Below the pieces are notes generated by a model. That model was given only the letters and a program-made list of their open reading frames with translations. It had not been told where the DNA came from and did not search any database. A stretch of 64,000 bases of DNA. Origin: Streptomyces nymphaeiformis. Lineage in GTDB: Bacteria; Actinomycetota; Actinomycetes; Streptomycetales; Streptomycetaceae. This document shows, in pieces, positions 16,199 through 25,319 of the stretch (position 1 is the stretch's first letter; each line of letters opens with the position of its first letter). The translations under genes and the position numbers were made by a program. The stretch covers positions 1 through 64,000 of the forward strand of contig NZ_JACHJY010000005.1 in the NCBI RefSeq assembly GCF_014203895.1, given 5' to 3'.

Positions 16199-16537
16199 TC
16201 AGGCCATGCCGAGGATGGCGCTCTGGCCGCCGCCGGAGCTGTCCATCTGACGGAAGGACCGCAGACGGTCCTCCTCCTCCTGCGAGAACCCGTCGGCGCT
16301 CATGCGCATGATCTCCTCGAGCCGGTTGAGCTCGGCGCGCATGTTGCGCAGGCGCTGGTTCAGGTCGTTCTGGACCCGGTCGTACTCCTTGCTCGCAGCG
16401 CCCTGCCAGCCCGCCTGGATGCGGTCCACCACGCCGTTGAGGGAGGTGATGCGGGCCTGGAGCTCGTCGGAGAAGTCCTGGATCCGGCCGGCGAGCTTGA
16501 CTTGTTCGGCACTGGTTACGTTCAGGTCTTTCGACAT
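16199..16537 (-). CDS. esxB: WXG100-family secreted protein EsxB
   Basis: The 112-residue helical protein has the WxG turn GWQGAA near residue 44 and a tail of about 15 residues rich in Ser, Gly and Gln. The helix before the tail (QEEEDRLRSFRQM) is strongly charged. C-terminal tails of WXG100 partners carry the export signal read by EccC; a YxxxD motif is not seen in this tail, though SKEYDRVQND lies in the second helix. The ATG at 16537 has GAAGAAGGGG upstream. It is first in the esxB-esxA unit, behind its own promoter, and lies next to mycP. Confidence 0.9.
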   Translation of the reverse strand: MSKDLNVTSAEQVKLAGRIQDFSDELQARITSLNGVVDRIQAGWQGAASKEYDRVQNDLNQRLRNMRAELNRLEEIMRMSADGFSQEEEDRLRSFRQMDSSGGGQSAILGMA

Positions 16538-16660
16538 CTTGCCCCTTCTTCCTTCGGTGGCATCGACGGACGGGCCGTCGGGCCTACCGGTCTTGATGCG
16601 GACGGGAATCTTCTGATGCCGCCCCCGTGCTGGGTTCGCACTGCCGTGCCCCCAGCGGTC

Positions 16661-16689
16661 ACTGTAGCCATTGACGGCGACAGTTCCAA
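16661..16689 (-). promoter_or_regulatory. Promoter of esxB-esxA
   Basis: On the minus strand TTGGAA (complement of 16684-16689) and TACAGT (complement of 16661-16666) are separated by exactly 17 bp, a good match to the major vegetative promoter pattern. This gives a leader of about 115 bases before esxB. Confidence 0.55.
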
Positions 16690-16727
16690 CTGCAAAGGAA
16701 GGTCCCGATACTTGACCGATACGCGGG

Positions 16728-17984
16728 TCATCGGGCCTCCCTTCCGCGGCGGCTGTCGCGGATCACGGTGGCCGTCCCGACGACGACGGCCACCAGGACA
16801 CCCCCGATCCCCAACGCATAGGTGGCGAGCCGTTCGGAGCGCTCCTGGGGCGTCTCCGACAGCGCCAGGGCGGCCGGCTCGGGAGCCGGCGGCTTGGGCG
16901 GGCCCGGGTCGGGCACGGGCGTGGAGGCCGGCGTCCCGGGCTGGTCGGCAAGGGCCCGCACCGGGTCGATCACGCCCCAACCGACGTGGTTGTCACGCCC
17001 GTTGATGGAGCGAACCGCCGTCTGCTCGATCCGGGTGACGATCTGGGCCACGCTCCACTTCGGGTACTTGGCGCGGAGCAGGGCGGCGACGCCGGCGACG
17101 TACGGGGCGGAGAAGCTGGTGCCGTTGTCGACGCACTGGCCGCCGCCCGGGACGGTGGAGACGACGTCGACTCCGGGCGCGGCGACGCCCACCATGGGGC
17201 CGGACTGGGAGAACGCGGCGCGTTCGTTGTTGCGGTCCGAGGAGGCGACGGCGAGGACGCCGGGGAAGGCGGCCGGGTACGTCTTCTTGAGGGCGCCGTC
17301 CATGCCGTCGTTGCCGGCGGAGGCGACGACGACGACGTTCTTCTCGATCGCGTGGGCCACGGCCTTGGCCATGGGCGAGTCGGGGCTCAGCGGCTGGGTG
17401 GTGTCCTGCGAGATGTTGATGACGTCGGCGCCGGCCTTGTCGACGGCGTAGGTGATCGCCTGCGCCATGGTGTCGGACTTGCCGCTGTTCTTCTCGTCGT
17501 TCTGCCGGATCGGGATGATCTTGGCCTCGGGCGCGAGGCCGACGAAGCCGGTGCCCTTGCGGGGGTGGGCGGCGATGATGCCGGCGACCTTGGTGCCGTG
17601 GCCGACCTCGTCGACGGTGCCGTCGGTCTTGCCGCGCTTCTCGTCGCCGAAGGAGGGGTTCTTCGGGTCGGGCTTGAGGTAGTCCTTGCCCGCCTTGGCG
17701 TCGACGGCCTCGCGCAGCTGCGGGTTGACGTCGTCCACGCCGGTGTCGATGACGGCGACCCGGACGCCCTTGCCCTTGGTGTCCTGCCAGAGCTCGTCCA
17801 GGAGGACCCGCTGGAGCGGCCAGGGGATGCCCTCGATCTGCTTCTTCATGGGGAAGGTGCACTCGCCGCTGCCGTCGAGACCGGCGGGCCGCGCGATGCC
17901 CTCGGCGTAGGCGGCGGGCGACGCCGCGACCAGGGCCGTGAGCGTCGCGGCGGCGAGCAGGGCCGTCGTACGGTACGTCGTCAT
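16728..17984 (-). CDS. mycP: Type VII secretion-associated serine protease mycosin
   Basis: The 418-residue subtilisin-fold protease has an N-terminal signal peptide (about 1-27, AAYA cleavage region) and catalytic Asp80 (VAVIDTGVDD), His129 (DEVGHGTKVAG) and Ser290 (NGTSFSAPYVAG). A Pro-rich linker (about 345-370) precedes a C-terminal transmembrane helix followed by a basic tail. This is the mycosin layout; MycP caps and stabilises the ESX membrane complex and cleaves substrates outside the membrane. The ATG at 17984 is where the signal peptide begins, behind GGAG. It lies 13 bases downstream of eccB, so the two form an operon. Confidence 0.95.
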   Translation of the reverse strand: MTTYRTTALLAAATLTALVAASPAAYAEGIARPAGLDGSGECTFPMKKQIEGIPWPLQRVLLDELWQDTKGKGVRVAVIDTGVDDVNPQLREAVDAKAGKDYLKPDPKNPSFGDEKRGKTDGTVDEVGHGTKVAGIIAAHPRKGTGFVGLAPEAKIIPIRQNDEKNSGKSDTMAQAITYAVDKAGADVINISQDTTQPLSPDSPMAKAVAHAIEKNVVVVASAGNDGMDGALKKTYPAAFPGVLAVASSDRNNERAAFSQSGPMVGVAAPGVDVVSTVPGGGQCVDNGTSFSAPYVAGVAALLRAKYPKWSVAQIVTRIEQTAVRSINGRDNHVGWGVIDPVRALADQPGTPASTPVPDPGPPKPPAPEPAALALSETPQERSERLATYALGIGGVLVAVVVGTATVIRDSRRGREAR

Positions 17985-17997
17985 CCGCTCCACCCCC

Positions 17998-19539
17998 TCA
18001 CGAACCCTGCGGCTGGCGCGCGCTGTTGGTGTCGAGGCGCGGGCCCTTGGACAGGAACTCCGACCACTCCATCGGGACGAGGACCGGAGTGACCTTCTCG
18101 TAGCCGAGACGCTTCTGGGCATCGGAGGGTTCCGGACGCTTGTCGGTCTGCTGCTGCTCGCCCGCGCCGATCTTGGAACGCCCCTTGTCGCTGTCGCCGT
18201 TGGCCTGCATCGCGTAGCGCAGTCCGGTGTCGGTGACGAGGAAGAGCGAGCCGCCGGGCGCGGACTGCTTGCCCTGCACCTGGGTGTAGAGCAGTCCGGT
18301 GCCGGGAGTGACGTACGTGCTGGTGCCGCCGGCGGTGATGTCGGCGGGGTACTTGGTGCCGGCCCAGGTCGACAGGGTCGTCTGGCCCTTGTCGCCGACG
18401 CTCTCCAGGACCGAGCAGACGGTGTCGCGGGCACCCGGCCCGCCAACGGAGTTGACCTCGTCCGGCTTCCGCTCGGGCCAGCGGCGGTCGGCGGCGAAGG
18501 GGGCGCTGTCGGGGCCGAGGGAGTTGATGTCGACTCCGCTCGCGTTGCCCTTCATGCCGAGGCCCACGGTCTCCGGGGAGTTGATGAGCAGCCAGGCGGT
18601 GAAGGCGGAGACCGGCTGCACCTTGCCCTGGAGCACCACGTAGTGCTGCGGGCCGGAGCCGGTCTGCGCGAGCAGCACCATGCCGACCTTGTCCTGGGCC
18701 GGGGTGAGGCCGCCGTCGACGCCGGCGTCGGAGCCGATCGCGCCGGGGATGTCCGGGAAGTCGACGGGGGTGCCCGTCTTCAGGGTGGCCAGCCAGTCGT
18801 CGGTGACCTGCTGCGGCTGCCGGTTGACGCCGAAGAGGGTGGTGGTGAGGTTGGGCGCCTTCTCGTTGACCCGGTACTTGGTGCCCGTGTGGTCGACGAG
18901 GTACTGGGCGCTCTCCTTCTGCCCCTTCACGTACAGGACCTGGCCGGGGACCAGCTTGCTGCTGTTGTCCGTGCGCCCGAGGTCCCGCTTGGCGAAGAGG
19001 AAGGTGGCCTTCTGCACACCGCCGCCGTTGCCGCCGCCCGGCTGCTCGCACACGGCCCAGCGCTTGGCGGTGCCCGCGTCGTCGGCGGCGGGGAGACGGT
19101 CCGGCGCGTACGGGATGCCGAGGATGGGGCCGCGCGGCGGCTTGCCCAGGTCGAGCGTCTTGTCGTCGACCTGGATGACCTGGAACTGGTCGGGGTTGAG
19201 CAGGAGCCGGGCGGAGGCGAGGTTGAGGACGGGGTGGAGCAGGGTCTTCTTGTCCTTGCCACTGCCGGTCTCCAGGACCACGTACCGGGTGGTCGACTGC
19301 TTGCCGACGATGACCCGGGTGCCGGGGGTGTCCCAGCCCTTGGGGGCGTTCGGTTTGAACATGCCCCAGGCGCCGAACCCGGCGACGACGAGCGCGGCGA
19401 CGATCAGGCCGGGGACGACCGCCTTCAACGGCTTCGGGGCACCCTCCTCCGTGCCGGAGGGCGAGGGTTGGAGGAATGCCGCCACCGTGCGCTTCTTCGC
19501 AAAGGTGTACGCGTTGAGCTCGTCCCGCCGCGATGCCAT
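17998..19539 (-). CDS. eccB: Type VII secretion protein EccB
   Basis: The 513-residue protein has the short cytoplasmic N-terminus typical of EccB (MASRRDELNAYTFAKKRTVAAF). A single membrane helix follows (about 42-62, VVPGLIVAALVVAGFGAWGMF), then a large extracytoplasmic domain of repeated beta units (for example GTRVIVGKQSTTRYVVLE). Cysteines such as those in VCEQPG and TVCSVLE could form a disulfide. EccB is the main periplasm-side component of the ESX core complex. The gene is upstream of mycP in the same unit and divergent from eccE across 190 bp. Confidence 0.95.
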   Translation of the reverse strand: MASRRDELNAYTFAKKRTVAAFLQPSPSGTEEGAPKPLKAVVPGLIVAALVVAGFGAWGMFKPNAPKGWDTPGTRVIVGKQSTTRYVVLETGSGKDKKTLLHPVLNLASARLLLNPDQFQVIQVDDKTLDLGKPPRGPILGIPYAPDRLPAADDAGTAKRWAVCEQPGGGNGGGVQKATFLFAKRDLGRTDNSSKLVPGQVLYVKGQKESAQYLVDHTGTKYRVNEKAPNLTTTLFGVNRQPQQVTDDWLATLKTGTPVDFPDIPGAIGSDAGVDGGLTPAQDKVGMVLLAQTGSGPQHYVVLQGKVQPVSAFTAWLLINSPETVGLGMKGNASGVDINSLGPDSAPFAADRRWPERKPDEVNSVGGPGARDTVCSVLESVGDKGQTTLSTWAGTKYPADITAGGTSTYVTPGTGLLYTQVQGKQSAPGGSLFLVTDTGLRYAMQANGDSDKGRSKIGAGEQQQTDKRPEPSDAQKRLGYEKVTPVLVPMEWSEFLSKGPRLDTNSARQPQGS

Positions 19540-19729
19540 GAGTCCCCATTCTCGTCAGGCGCGATCTTCGCGCGGGGCCCCCGGGTGGTGACACCGGGGC
19601 CCCGGCCTTCGGACCGGCCCCCTACTATGCCTGCTGTCCCGTGGGGTTCGTGGGGCGGGTAGGGTGATCCGGCCGCCAAAGCCCTGGCGGGCCAGGGTCA
19701 TCGGGATGAATTGAGGGGGATTCTCCATC

Positions 19730-21034
19730 ATGGCTTCCGCGAGGCGGAGGCGGCCCGATGCGGCCGCTGCCTCCACACCCCCGTCCACGGGCCCCGCGCC
19801 GGCGGTCTCACCGCGGCTCCAGGCACGCCCCGGACACTTCGGTTCGTTCCGATTGCAACAGCTCGTACTGATCGAGGTGGCGGCGGCTCTGCTGCTCCTC
19901 GCCTGGGCCGTCGACAAGATGCTGCTCGTGCCCGCGGGCGTGGTCGCCGTCGTGCTCGTACTGCTCGCCGTGGTGCGCCGGCACCGGCGCTCGCTGCCCG
20001 AATGGCTCGGCACCTTCCTCGCGCTGCGCGCCCGTTCGCGCCGCGCCTCCTCGCTCACCGTGCCGGAGGGCACCGAGCCGGGGTTCGCGCCGCTCGTGGA
20101 GTGCGACCCGGCGCTGCGGACCTACGCGTACAGCGACCGCGACCGGCGTCCGGTCGGGATGGTCGGCGACGGCACCTTCCTGACCGCCGTCCTGCGGGTC
20201 GAGTCGGACGGCACGGCGCTGCGCCCGGACCGCGCGGCGAAGCCGCTGCCCGTGGGGATCGTCCGGGACGTGCTGAGCGTGGACGGCATCCGCCTGGAGT
20301 CGGCGCAGATCGTGCAGCACACGCAGCCGGCGCCCGCGCCGCACCTGCCCGTGCAGTCGATGGCCGCCCGCAACTACGGGCCGCTGCAGGCGCAGACGGG
20401 TTCGCCCGCGGTGCGGATCACCTGGATCGCGCTCAAGCTCGACCCCGAACTCTGCCCGGAGGCGGTCGCCGCGCGCGGCGGCGGCATGACGGGCGCCCAG
20501 AAGTGCGTGGTGCGCGCGGCGGACCAGCTGGCGAGCCGGCTCGCCGGCGCCGGGTTCCGGGCGAGCGTCCTGACGGAGCAGGAGCTGACCTCCGCGCTCG
20601 CCACGTCGAGCTGCGCCAGCCCGATGGCGATCGCGCAGGCGGGCCGGGGGCAGGCGCAGGGGCGCCGGACCCAGGAGACCGCGCGGACCTGGCGGGTGGA
20701 CGACCGGCGGCACACGACGTACTGGGTGGGGCGCTGGCCCCAGTTGGGCGGCCGGGGCGGCGGCGCGGGCGCGTCGATGCCGCAGCTGGTGGCCCTGCTG
20801 ACCTCGCTGCCCGCGCTCGCGACGACGTTCAGCCTGACGCTGAGCGGCGGGGACCGGCAGGAGGTGACGGTGACCGGACACGTGCGGATCACCGGGCGCA
20901 GCGACGAGGAACTGGTGGCCGCGCGGCACGAACTGGAGCGTGCGGCGCGCGGAGTGAGGACGGGCCTGGTGCGTCTCGACCGTGAGCAGGTGCCGGGCGT
21001 CCTGGCGACGCTGCCGCTGGGAGGTGCGCGCTGA
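19730..21034 (+). CDS. eccE: Type VII secretion protein EccE
   Basis: The 434-residue protein begins with about 45 polar residues. Two membrane helices follow (about 45-80, LIEVAAALLLLAWAV and MLLVPAGVVAVVLVLLAVV), then a cytoplasmic alpha/beta domain. The Pro/Ala-rich start, the helix pair and the PEWLGTFLALRAR segment match EccE proteins, the peripheral subunit of the ESX complex. The ATG at 19730 is preceded by GAGGGGG. The last base of its TGA stop is shared with the ATG of the next gene, so the two are coupled. Confidence 0.85.
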   Translation: MASARRRRPDAAAASTPPSTGPAPAVSPRLQARPGHFGSFRLQQLVLIEVAAALLLLAWAVDKMLLVPAGVVAVVLVLLAVVRRHRRSLPEWLGTFLALRARSRRASSLTVPEGTEPGFAPLVECDPALRTYAYSDRDRRPVGMVGDGTFLTAVLRVESDGTALRPDRAAKPLPVGIVRDVLSVDGIRLESAQIVQHTQPAPAPHLPVQSMAARNYGPLQAQTGSPAVRITWIALKLDPELCPEAVAARGGGMTGAQKCVVRAADQLASRLAGAGFRASVLTEQELTSALATSSCASPMAIAQAGRGQAQGRRTQETARTWRVDDRRHTTYWVGRWPQLGGRGGGAGASMPQLVALLTSLPALATTFSLTLSGGDRQEVTVTGHVRITGRSDEELVAARHELERAARGVRTGLVRLDREQVPGVLATLPLGGAR

Positions 21035-21807
21035 TGTCCACCGCCTCCTTCGGTACGTCACCGGTCCCCGGCTCGCCCTCCGTCCGGCGTACGGGGCGGG
21101 CCGCGCGGCCCCGGTTCGGTTTCGGGCTCGTCGGGCCTCGCCGCGACCGGCACTCCGTACCCCTGGAACAGCTGGAGGCGCTGGCCCTGCCCGTCGGCGA
21201 CGACGGCATGGTGATCGGCGTGGACGCCGAGGGCCGTCCGGCGGTGCTCGGCATCAACCGGCCCGTTCCGTACGACGTCACGCTCATCGGTGGTCTGTGG
21301 ACCGCGCAGGTCCTCGCGCTGCGGGCGGCCGCGACGGGCGCCCGGGTGGCGGTCGAGACCGGCCGCGCGCAGGCGTGGACGGCGCTCGCGCAGGCCGCGG
21401 GCGGCGGGCAGCCGTGCATCACCCTGCACGACGTGGGCCGCGTGCCGCCGCAGGGCGCGTCCGCGGGCAGCCCGGTGGTCGTGGTGCGCGACTGCGGCAT
21501 GCGGCCGCCGCGCGGCCGTGTCGTGTCGGCGCCCTGGCAGTCGGTGGTGACGCTGCTGCCCTATCTGAGCCCGGTCGCGCCCCGGCTCCTGGAGAAGTCC
21601 TCCCTGGTCGGCGTCCAGCGGGTGTCCCCCGACGAGGCCGCCCAGATCGGCCGCATCATGAGCCTGCCGCAGCACGAGTACGAGGCGCTGTCCACGCTCG
21701 CCGACGGGGTCACCCTCTGGTGCACGCCGAACGACCGCCAGTTCGTGATGACTCAGGCGACGGACGCCGAGACCGGATTGTTGGGCGGCGCGCGCCGGAT
21801 GGACTGA
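21034..21807 (+). CDS. Type VII secretion locus-associated protein, unknown function
   Basis: This 257-residue soluble protein is translated from an ATG overlapping the eccE stop. It has no signal peptide or membrane helix. The N-terminal 35 residues are basic and Pro/Ser-rich; the rest looks like an alpha/beta domain with a conserved-looking core (DVTLIGGLWTAQVLALRAAATGARVAVETGR). That segment resembles the nucleotide-binding-like first half of a P-loop fold but has no Walker motif. The tight coupling to eccE implies a role in secretion complex assembly or regulation. I cannot name it further. Confidence 0.75.
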   Translation: MSTASFGTSPVPGSPSVRRTGRAARPRFGFGLVGPRRDRHSVPLEQLEALALPVGDDGMVIGVDAEGRPAVLGINRPVPYDVTLIGGLWTAQVLALRAAATGARVAVETGRAQAWTALAQAAGGGQPCITLHDVGRVPPQGASAGSPVVVVRDCGMRPPRGRVVSAPWQSVVTLLPYLSPVAPRLLEKSSLVGVQRVSPDEAAQIGRIMSLPQHEYEALSTLADGVTLWCTPNDRQFVMTQATDAETGLLGGARRMD

Positions 21808-22025
21808 CCGGGTGCGGACTCGCTTGCGTACGTCCGTTTTTGCATCGTTTTGAACGGTGGGGGTTCTCACTCTGCGGCGCGGCCGGGTCACTTGGGGCCC
21901 GTACCGGGTCGCGGAGGCCGGCGCGGAGGGGGCATCGGCCCTGCCCCGGGGCGGCCCGCGGCGTTTAGGGTGGAAGGGCCCCGCCCACAACGGCACAAGG
22001 GTGCTCGACCACACCAGGAGGCAAA

Positions 22026-25000
22026 GTGAACGGCGATCGCGACGAGATCCACGGGGGTTGGAATCCACCCGCCGACGATCAGTCCGACGCGGATCCCGCC
22101 GAGATGACGGGTGAGTTCACCATCGACTACACCCCGCCCGCCTGGTACACGCAGAACGCGTCGGGCGGTACGGGAGCGGGCGGTGTCACTCCCCCGCCGC
22201 CGAGCGGAGCACCGGTCGCCGTGCCGGGCCTCCCGGCGGGCAGCGGCTTCGAGCCCGGCTGGAACATCGCGCCGCCGGCCGCGCCGGTGACGCCTCCGCC
22301 CCCGGCACCCGTTCCGCCGGTGGCTCCTGCGACCGCGCCCGGTCAGTCGGTTGAGCCGGTCGGACCGCCGGCCGCTCCGGTTGTCCCTGCGCCTGCGCCT
22401 GCGGCGGTGCCTCCGGTTCCGCCGGTCGGTGCTCCCGTGACAGGTGGTTCGGTGCCGGGTGCGTCCGTGCCGGGCGCGCCGGTGCCGGATGCGCCCGTAC
22501 CGGGTGCGCCCGTGCCCGGGGACTCGCTGCCGCCCGCGGCCTCGTTCGGGGGCGGGGACGTCGAGAGCGGTGCCACCATGCGCTTCTCCCCCGCCGCGCT
22601 CCGGCGCGAGATCGCCGAGCGCACGGCGGAGAGCACGGACGGCTCCGCCGAGCCCGCCGCCGAAGAGGCGGACACCGCCGAGGACTCCCCCGCGACCCCC
22701 GACGAGCACGCCGCCACGGGGGCGGCGGAGACCGGGACCGCCGCGGAGAGCTCGGACGACGACGACGCGAAGGACGCTGCCGCGGTTGCTTCGGACGCCG
22801 GGCAGCCGGCCGAGGCCGGCGCGGTCTCCGATGACGCCGCGGGCCCGGAGGACGAGCCGGCCGCGCCCGCCGCGGAGGCGGAGCCGGCGACGGAGACGGC
22901 CGCGGAGCCGGTCGTCGAGGCCGACGCCGAGCCGGAGACCGGGGACGCTGTCGTCGCCGACGCGGCCGCTCCCGGCGCCGGTCCCCTCCCCGCCGCGCAG
23001 CCCGCCCCCGACGCGCCGCAGGGCTTCGGCCCCGGCACGGCTCCCGCGCCCGCGCCCGCTCCCTCTCCCGGTCCGTACGACACCGCCGGACAGCAGCCCG
23101 CCGGCGCTCCCGGGCCCTTCCCCGGCGCCCCGTACTCCGCGCCGCAGCCCGGTGCAGGGCTGCCTCCGCTGCCGCCGTCGTTCCAGCCGGCCGCCCCCGA
23201 GCCCGCGCAGCAGTGGCCCGCGCAGCCCGCCCCGGGCGCCCAGCCGGTGCCGCCCGCCGCGCCGCTGCCGCCCCCCGCCGCCTGGCCCGCCCCCGAGGCG
23301 CCCGCGCCCGGCGCGCCCGGGCCCGTACCGCCGCAGGCCCAGCCCCCGGCGCCCGGTTCCTACGGCTACCCGCAGCAGCCCCAGGCCCCGGCCCCTGCCC
23401 CTGCCCCGCAGGGCGGTTACGGCTTCCCGCACCCCGGGACGCCTCCGCAGCAGACCGGTTACGGCTACCCGCAGCAGCCCGGCGTGCCCGGCGGCGTCCC
23501 GCCGCAGGCGCAGGCCGCCGGCGGCTACGGCTACCCGCACCCCGGAGCCGTACCCCCGCAGGCCCCGCAGGCCCCGCAGCCGCCGTACGACGGTCAGCCG
23601 CCGGTGGATCCGCGGACCGGTGCCGCCTGGCCCTCGCCGGTGACGCACGACCAGCGGGAGCGGTCCGTGCCGGGCGCCCCCCTCGGCTACAACGCGGCCG
23701 TCGAGCTCTCCTCCGACCGGCTGCTCCGCAACAACAAGCAGAAGCCGAAGTCCAGCCGCAACCCCGGCGCCGCCAACCGCTTCAAGATCGGCGGCAAGAA
23801 GGAGGAGGCGGAGCGGCAGCGGAAGCTGGACCTGATCCGGACGCCGGTGCTCTCCTGCTACCGGATCGCGGTCATCTCGCTCAAGGGCGGCGTCGGCAAG
23901 ACCACGACGACGACCGCGCTCGGCGCGACCCTCGCCACCGAGCGGCAGGACAAGATCCTGGCGATCGACGCCAACCCGGACGCCGGCACGCTCGGCCGCC
24001 GGGTGCGCCGCGAGACCGGGGCGACCATCCGCGACCTGGTGCAGGCGATCCCGTACCTCAACTCGTACATGGACATCCGCCGGTTCACCTCGCAGGCGCC
24101 GTCCGGCCTGGAGATCCTCGCCAACGACGTGGACCCGGCCGTCTCGACGACCTTCAACGACGAGGACTACCGGCGCGCGATCGACGTCCTCGGCAAGCAG
24201 TACCCGATCATCCTCACCGACTCGGGCACGGGTCTGCTGTACAGCGCCATGCGCGGGGTCCTCGACCTCGCCGACCAGCTGATCATCATCTCCACGCCCT
24301 CCGTGGACGGCGCCTCCAGCGCCTCGACCACGCTGGACTGGCTCTCCGCGCACGGCTACGCGGACCTGGTGCAGCGCTCGATCACGGTCATCTCCGGGGT
24401 CCGCGAGACCGGCAAGATGATCAAGGTCGAGGACATCGTGCAGCACTTCCAGACCCGCTGCCGCGGTGTGGTGGTCGTGCCCTTCGACGAGCACCTGGCG
24501 GCCGGCGCCGAGGTGGACCTCGACATGATGCGGCCGAAGACCCGGGAGGCGTACTTCCACCTCTCGGCGATGGTGGCCGAGGACTTCGTACGGGCGCAGC
24601 AGGCGCAGGGACTGTGGACGGGTGACGGCCAGGGCGCGATGCCGCCGCACATGGCCCCGCCGATGCCCGGTCAGCCCATGCCGGGGCAGCCGATGCCGGG
24701 GCAGTTCGCGCCCGGCCAGGTGCCCGGACAGCCGATGCCCGGTCAGCCCGTGCCCGGTCAGCCGATGCCCGGGCAGGTTCCCGGTCAGCCGATGCCCGGA
24801 CAGTACGCGCCGGGGCAGCCCGTCCCCGGTCAGCCGTACGCTCCCCAGCAGCCCCAGCCGCCGCAGCCCGGTCAGCCGTACCCGCCGCAGCCGCAGGCCG
24901 GACAGCCCTACCCGCCGCAGCCCGGGTACCCGCAGCCGGGGCAGCCGATGCCCGGGCCGATGCCGGGTCAGTTCGGCCCCGGTCAGCCGTACGCACCCCA

Positions 25001-25133
25001 GCCCGGTCAGCCGTACCCCGGTCAACCGGGCGTCCCGCAGAACTGGCAGCAGCAGCCTCCGCCGCAGGACGAGGGCGAGCCCCAGCCGGGCGGGGCGCTG
25101 CCTCCACAGGCGCCGCCAGCCCCTCAGCAGTAG
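22026..25133 (+). CDS. Proline-rich MinD/ParA-like ATPase, EspI-like, of the type VII locus
   Basis: The 1035-residue three-part protein comprises: residues 1-560, low-complexity Pro/Ala/Glu-rich sequence including an acidic block (about 195-320) and GYGYP repeats; 610-865, a MinD/ParA-type ATPase with deviant Walker A SLKGGVGKTTTT, AIDANPDAGTLGRR and IILTDSGTGLL; and 880-1035, PGQP repeats. Mycobacterial EspI is likewise a proline-rich MinD-like ATPase that modulates ESX-1 output according to ATP level; the same job here is inference. The start is GTG at 22026 with AGGAGG upstream. It lies downstream of the eccE pair with 218 bp between and ends in a strong terminator. Confidence 0.85.
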   Translation: MNGDRDEIHGGWNPPADDQSDADPAEMTGEFTIDYTPPAWYTQNASGGTGAGGVTPPPPSGAPVAVPGLPAGSGFEPGWNIAPPAAPVTPPPPAPVPPVAPATAPGQSVEPVGPPAAPVVPAPAPAAVPPVPPVGAPVTGGSVPGASVPGAPVPDAPVPGAPVPGDSLPPAASFGGGDVESGATMRFSPAALRREIAERTAESTDGSAEPAAEEADTAEDSPATPDEHAATGAAETGTAAESSDDDDAKDAAAVASDAGQPAEAGAVSDDAAGPEDEPAAPAAEAEPATETAAEPVVEADAEPETGDAVVADAAAPGAGPLPAAQPAPDAPQGFGPGTAPAPAPAPSPGPYDTAGQQPAGAPGPFPGAPYSAPQPGAGLPPLPPSFQPAAPEPAQQWPAQPAPGAQPVPPAAPLPPPAAWPAPEAPAPGAPGPVPPQAQPPAPGSYGYPQQPQAPAPAPAPQGGYGFPHPGTPPQQTGYGYPQQPGVPGGVPPQAQAAGGYGYPHPGAVPPQAPQAPQPPYDGQPPVDPRTGAAWPSPVTHDQRERSVPGAPLGYNAAVELSSDRLLRNNKQKPKSSRNPGAANRFKIGGKKEEAERQRKLDLIRTPVLSCYRIAVISLKGGVGKTTTTTALGATLATERQDKILAIDANPDAGTLGRRVRRETGATIRDLVQAIPYLNSYMDIRRFTSQAPSGLEILANDVDPAVSTTFNDEDYRRAIDVLGKQYPIILTDSGTGLLYSAMRGVLDLADQLIIISTPSVDGASSASTTLDWLSAHGYADLVQRSITVISGVRETGKMIKVEDIVQHFQTRCRGVVVVPFDEHLAAGAEVDLDMMRPKTREAYFHLSAMVAEDFVRAQQAQGLWTGDGQGAMPPHMAPPMPGQPMPGQPMPGQFAPGQVPGQPMPGQPVPGQPMPGQVPGQPMPGQYAPGQPVPGQPYAPQQPQPPQPGQPYPPQPQAGQPYPPQPGYPQPGQPMPGPMPGQFGPGQPYAPQPGQPYPGQPGVPQNWQQQPPPQDEGEPQPGGALPPQAPPAPQQ
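24655..25050 (+). repeat. PGQP/PMPGQP coding repeat array
   Basis: In-frame DNA repeats of about 15-18 bp (CCGATGCCCGGTCAG variants) encode PMPGQP, VPGQP, QYAPGQP and PYPPQP units. They form the C-terminal tail of the MinD-like ATPase. Copy number is likely to vary between strains because the units are near-identical at the DNA level. Confidence 0.9.
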
Positions 25134-25155
25134 GGCGTCACAGGAATAGACCAAT

Positions 25156-25189
25156 GAGGCTCCGTATCGACTCACCGATACGGAGCCTC
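25156..25189 (+). terminator. Terminator after the MinD-like gene
   Basis: GAGGCTCCGTATCG (25156-25169) pairs perfectly with 25176-25189 around a 6-base loop and is followed by TTGGCGTTCC. It closes the type VII locus. Confidence 0.85.
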
Positions 25190-25227
25190 TTGGCGTTCCC
25201 GCAGACCACAAGGGGTTTGAGGGATCG

Positions 25228-25257
25228 TTGACGACGGCAGACCACCGCTGATACACC
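25228..25257 (+). promoter_or_regulatory. Probable promoter of the peptide-importer operon
   Basis: TTGACG (25228-25233) is a near-consensus -35 box; 18 bp downstream lies TACACC (25252-25257), a weaker -10 match. The predicted start site is about 55 bases before the first gene of the importer. Confidence 0.45.
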
Positions 25258-25319
25258 TTCGCTTCACCCATCGTCAGCCCAAGATCCACGACAGAAACTC
25301 CCACGCGAGGTCACGTCCC

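Noticed and set aside
21888..25304. A very long open frame on the minus strand opposite the MinD-like gene (over 1100 codons)
   Set aside because: It is an antisense shadow of GC-rich proline codons: low-complexity Arg/Gly/Leu sequence, no ribosome site, no recognisable domain, and it runs through the terminator at 25156.
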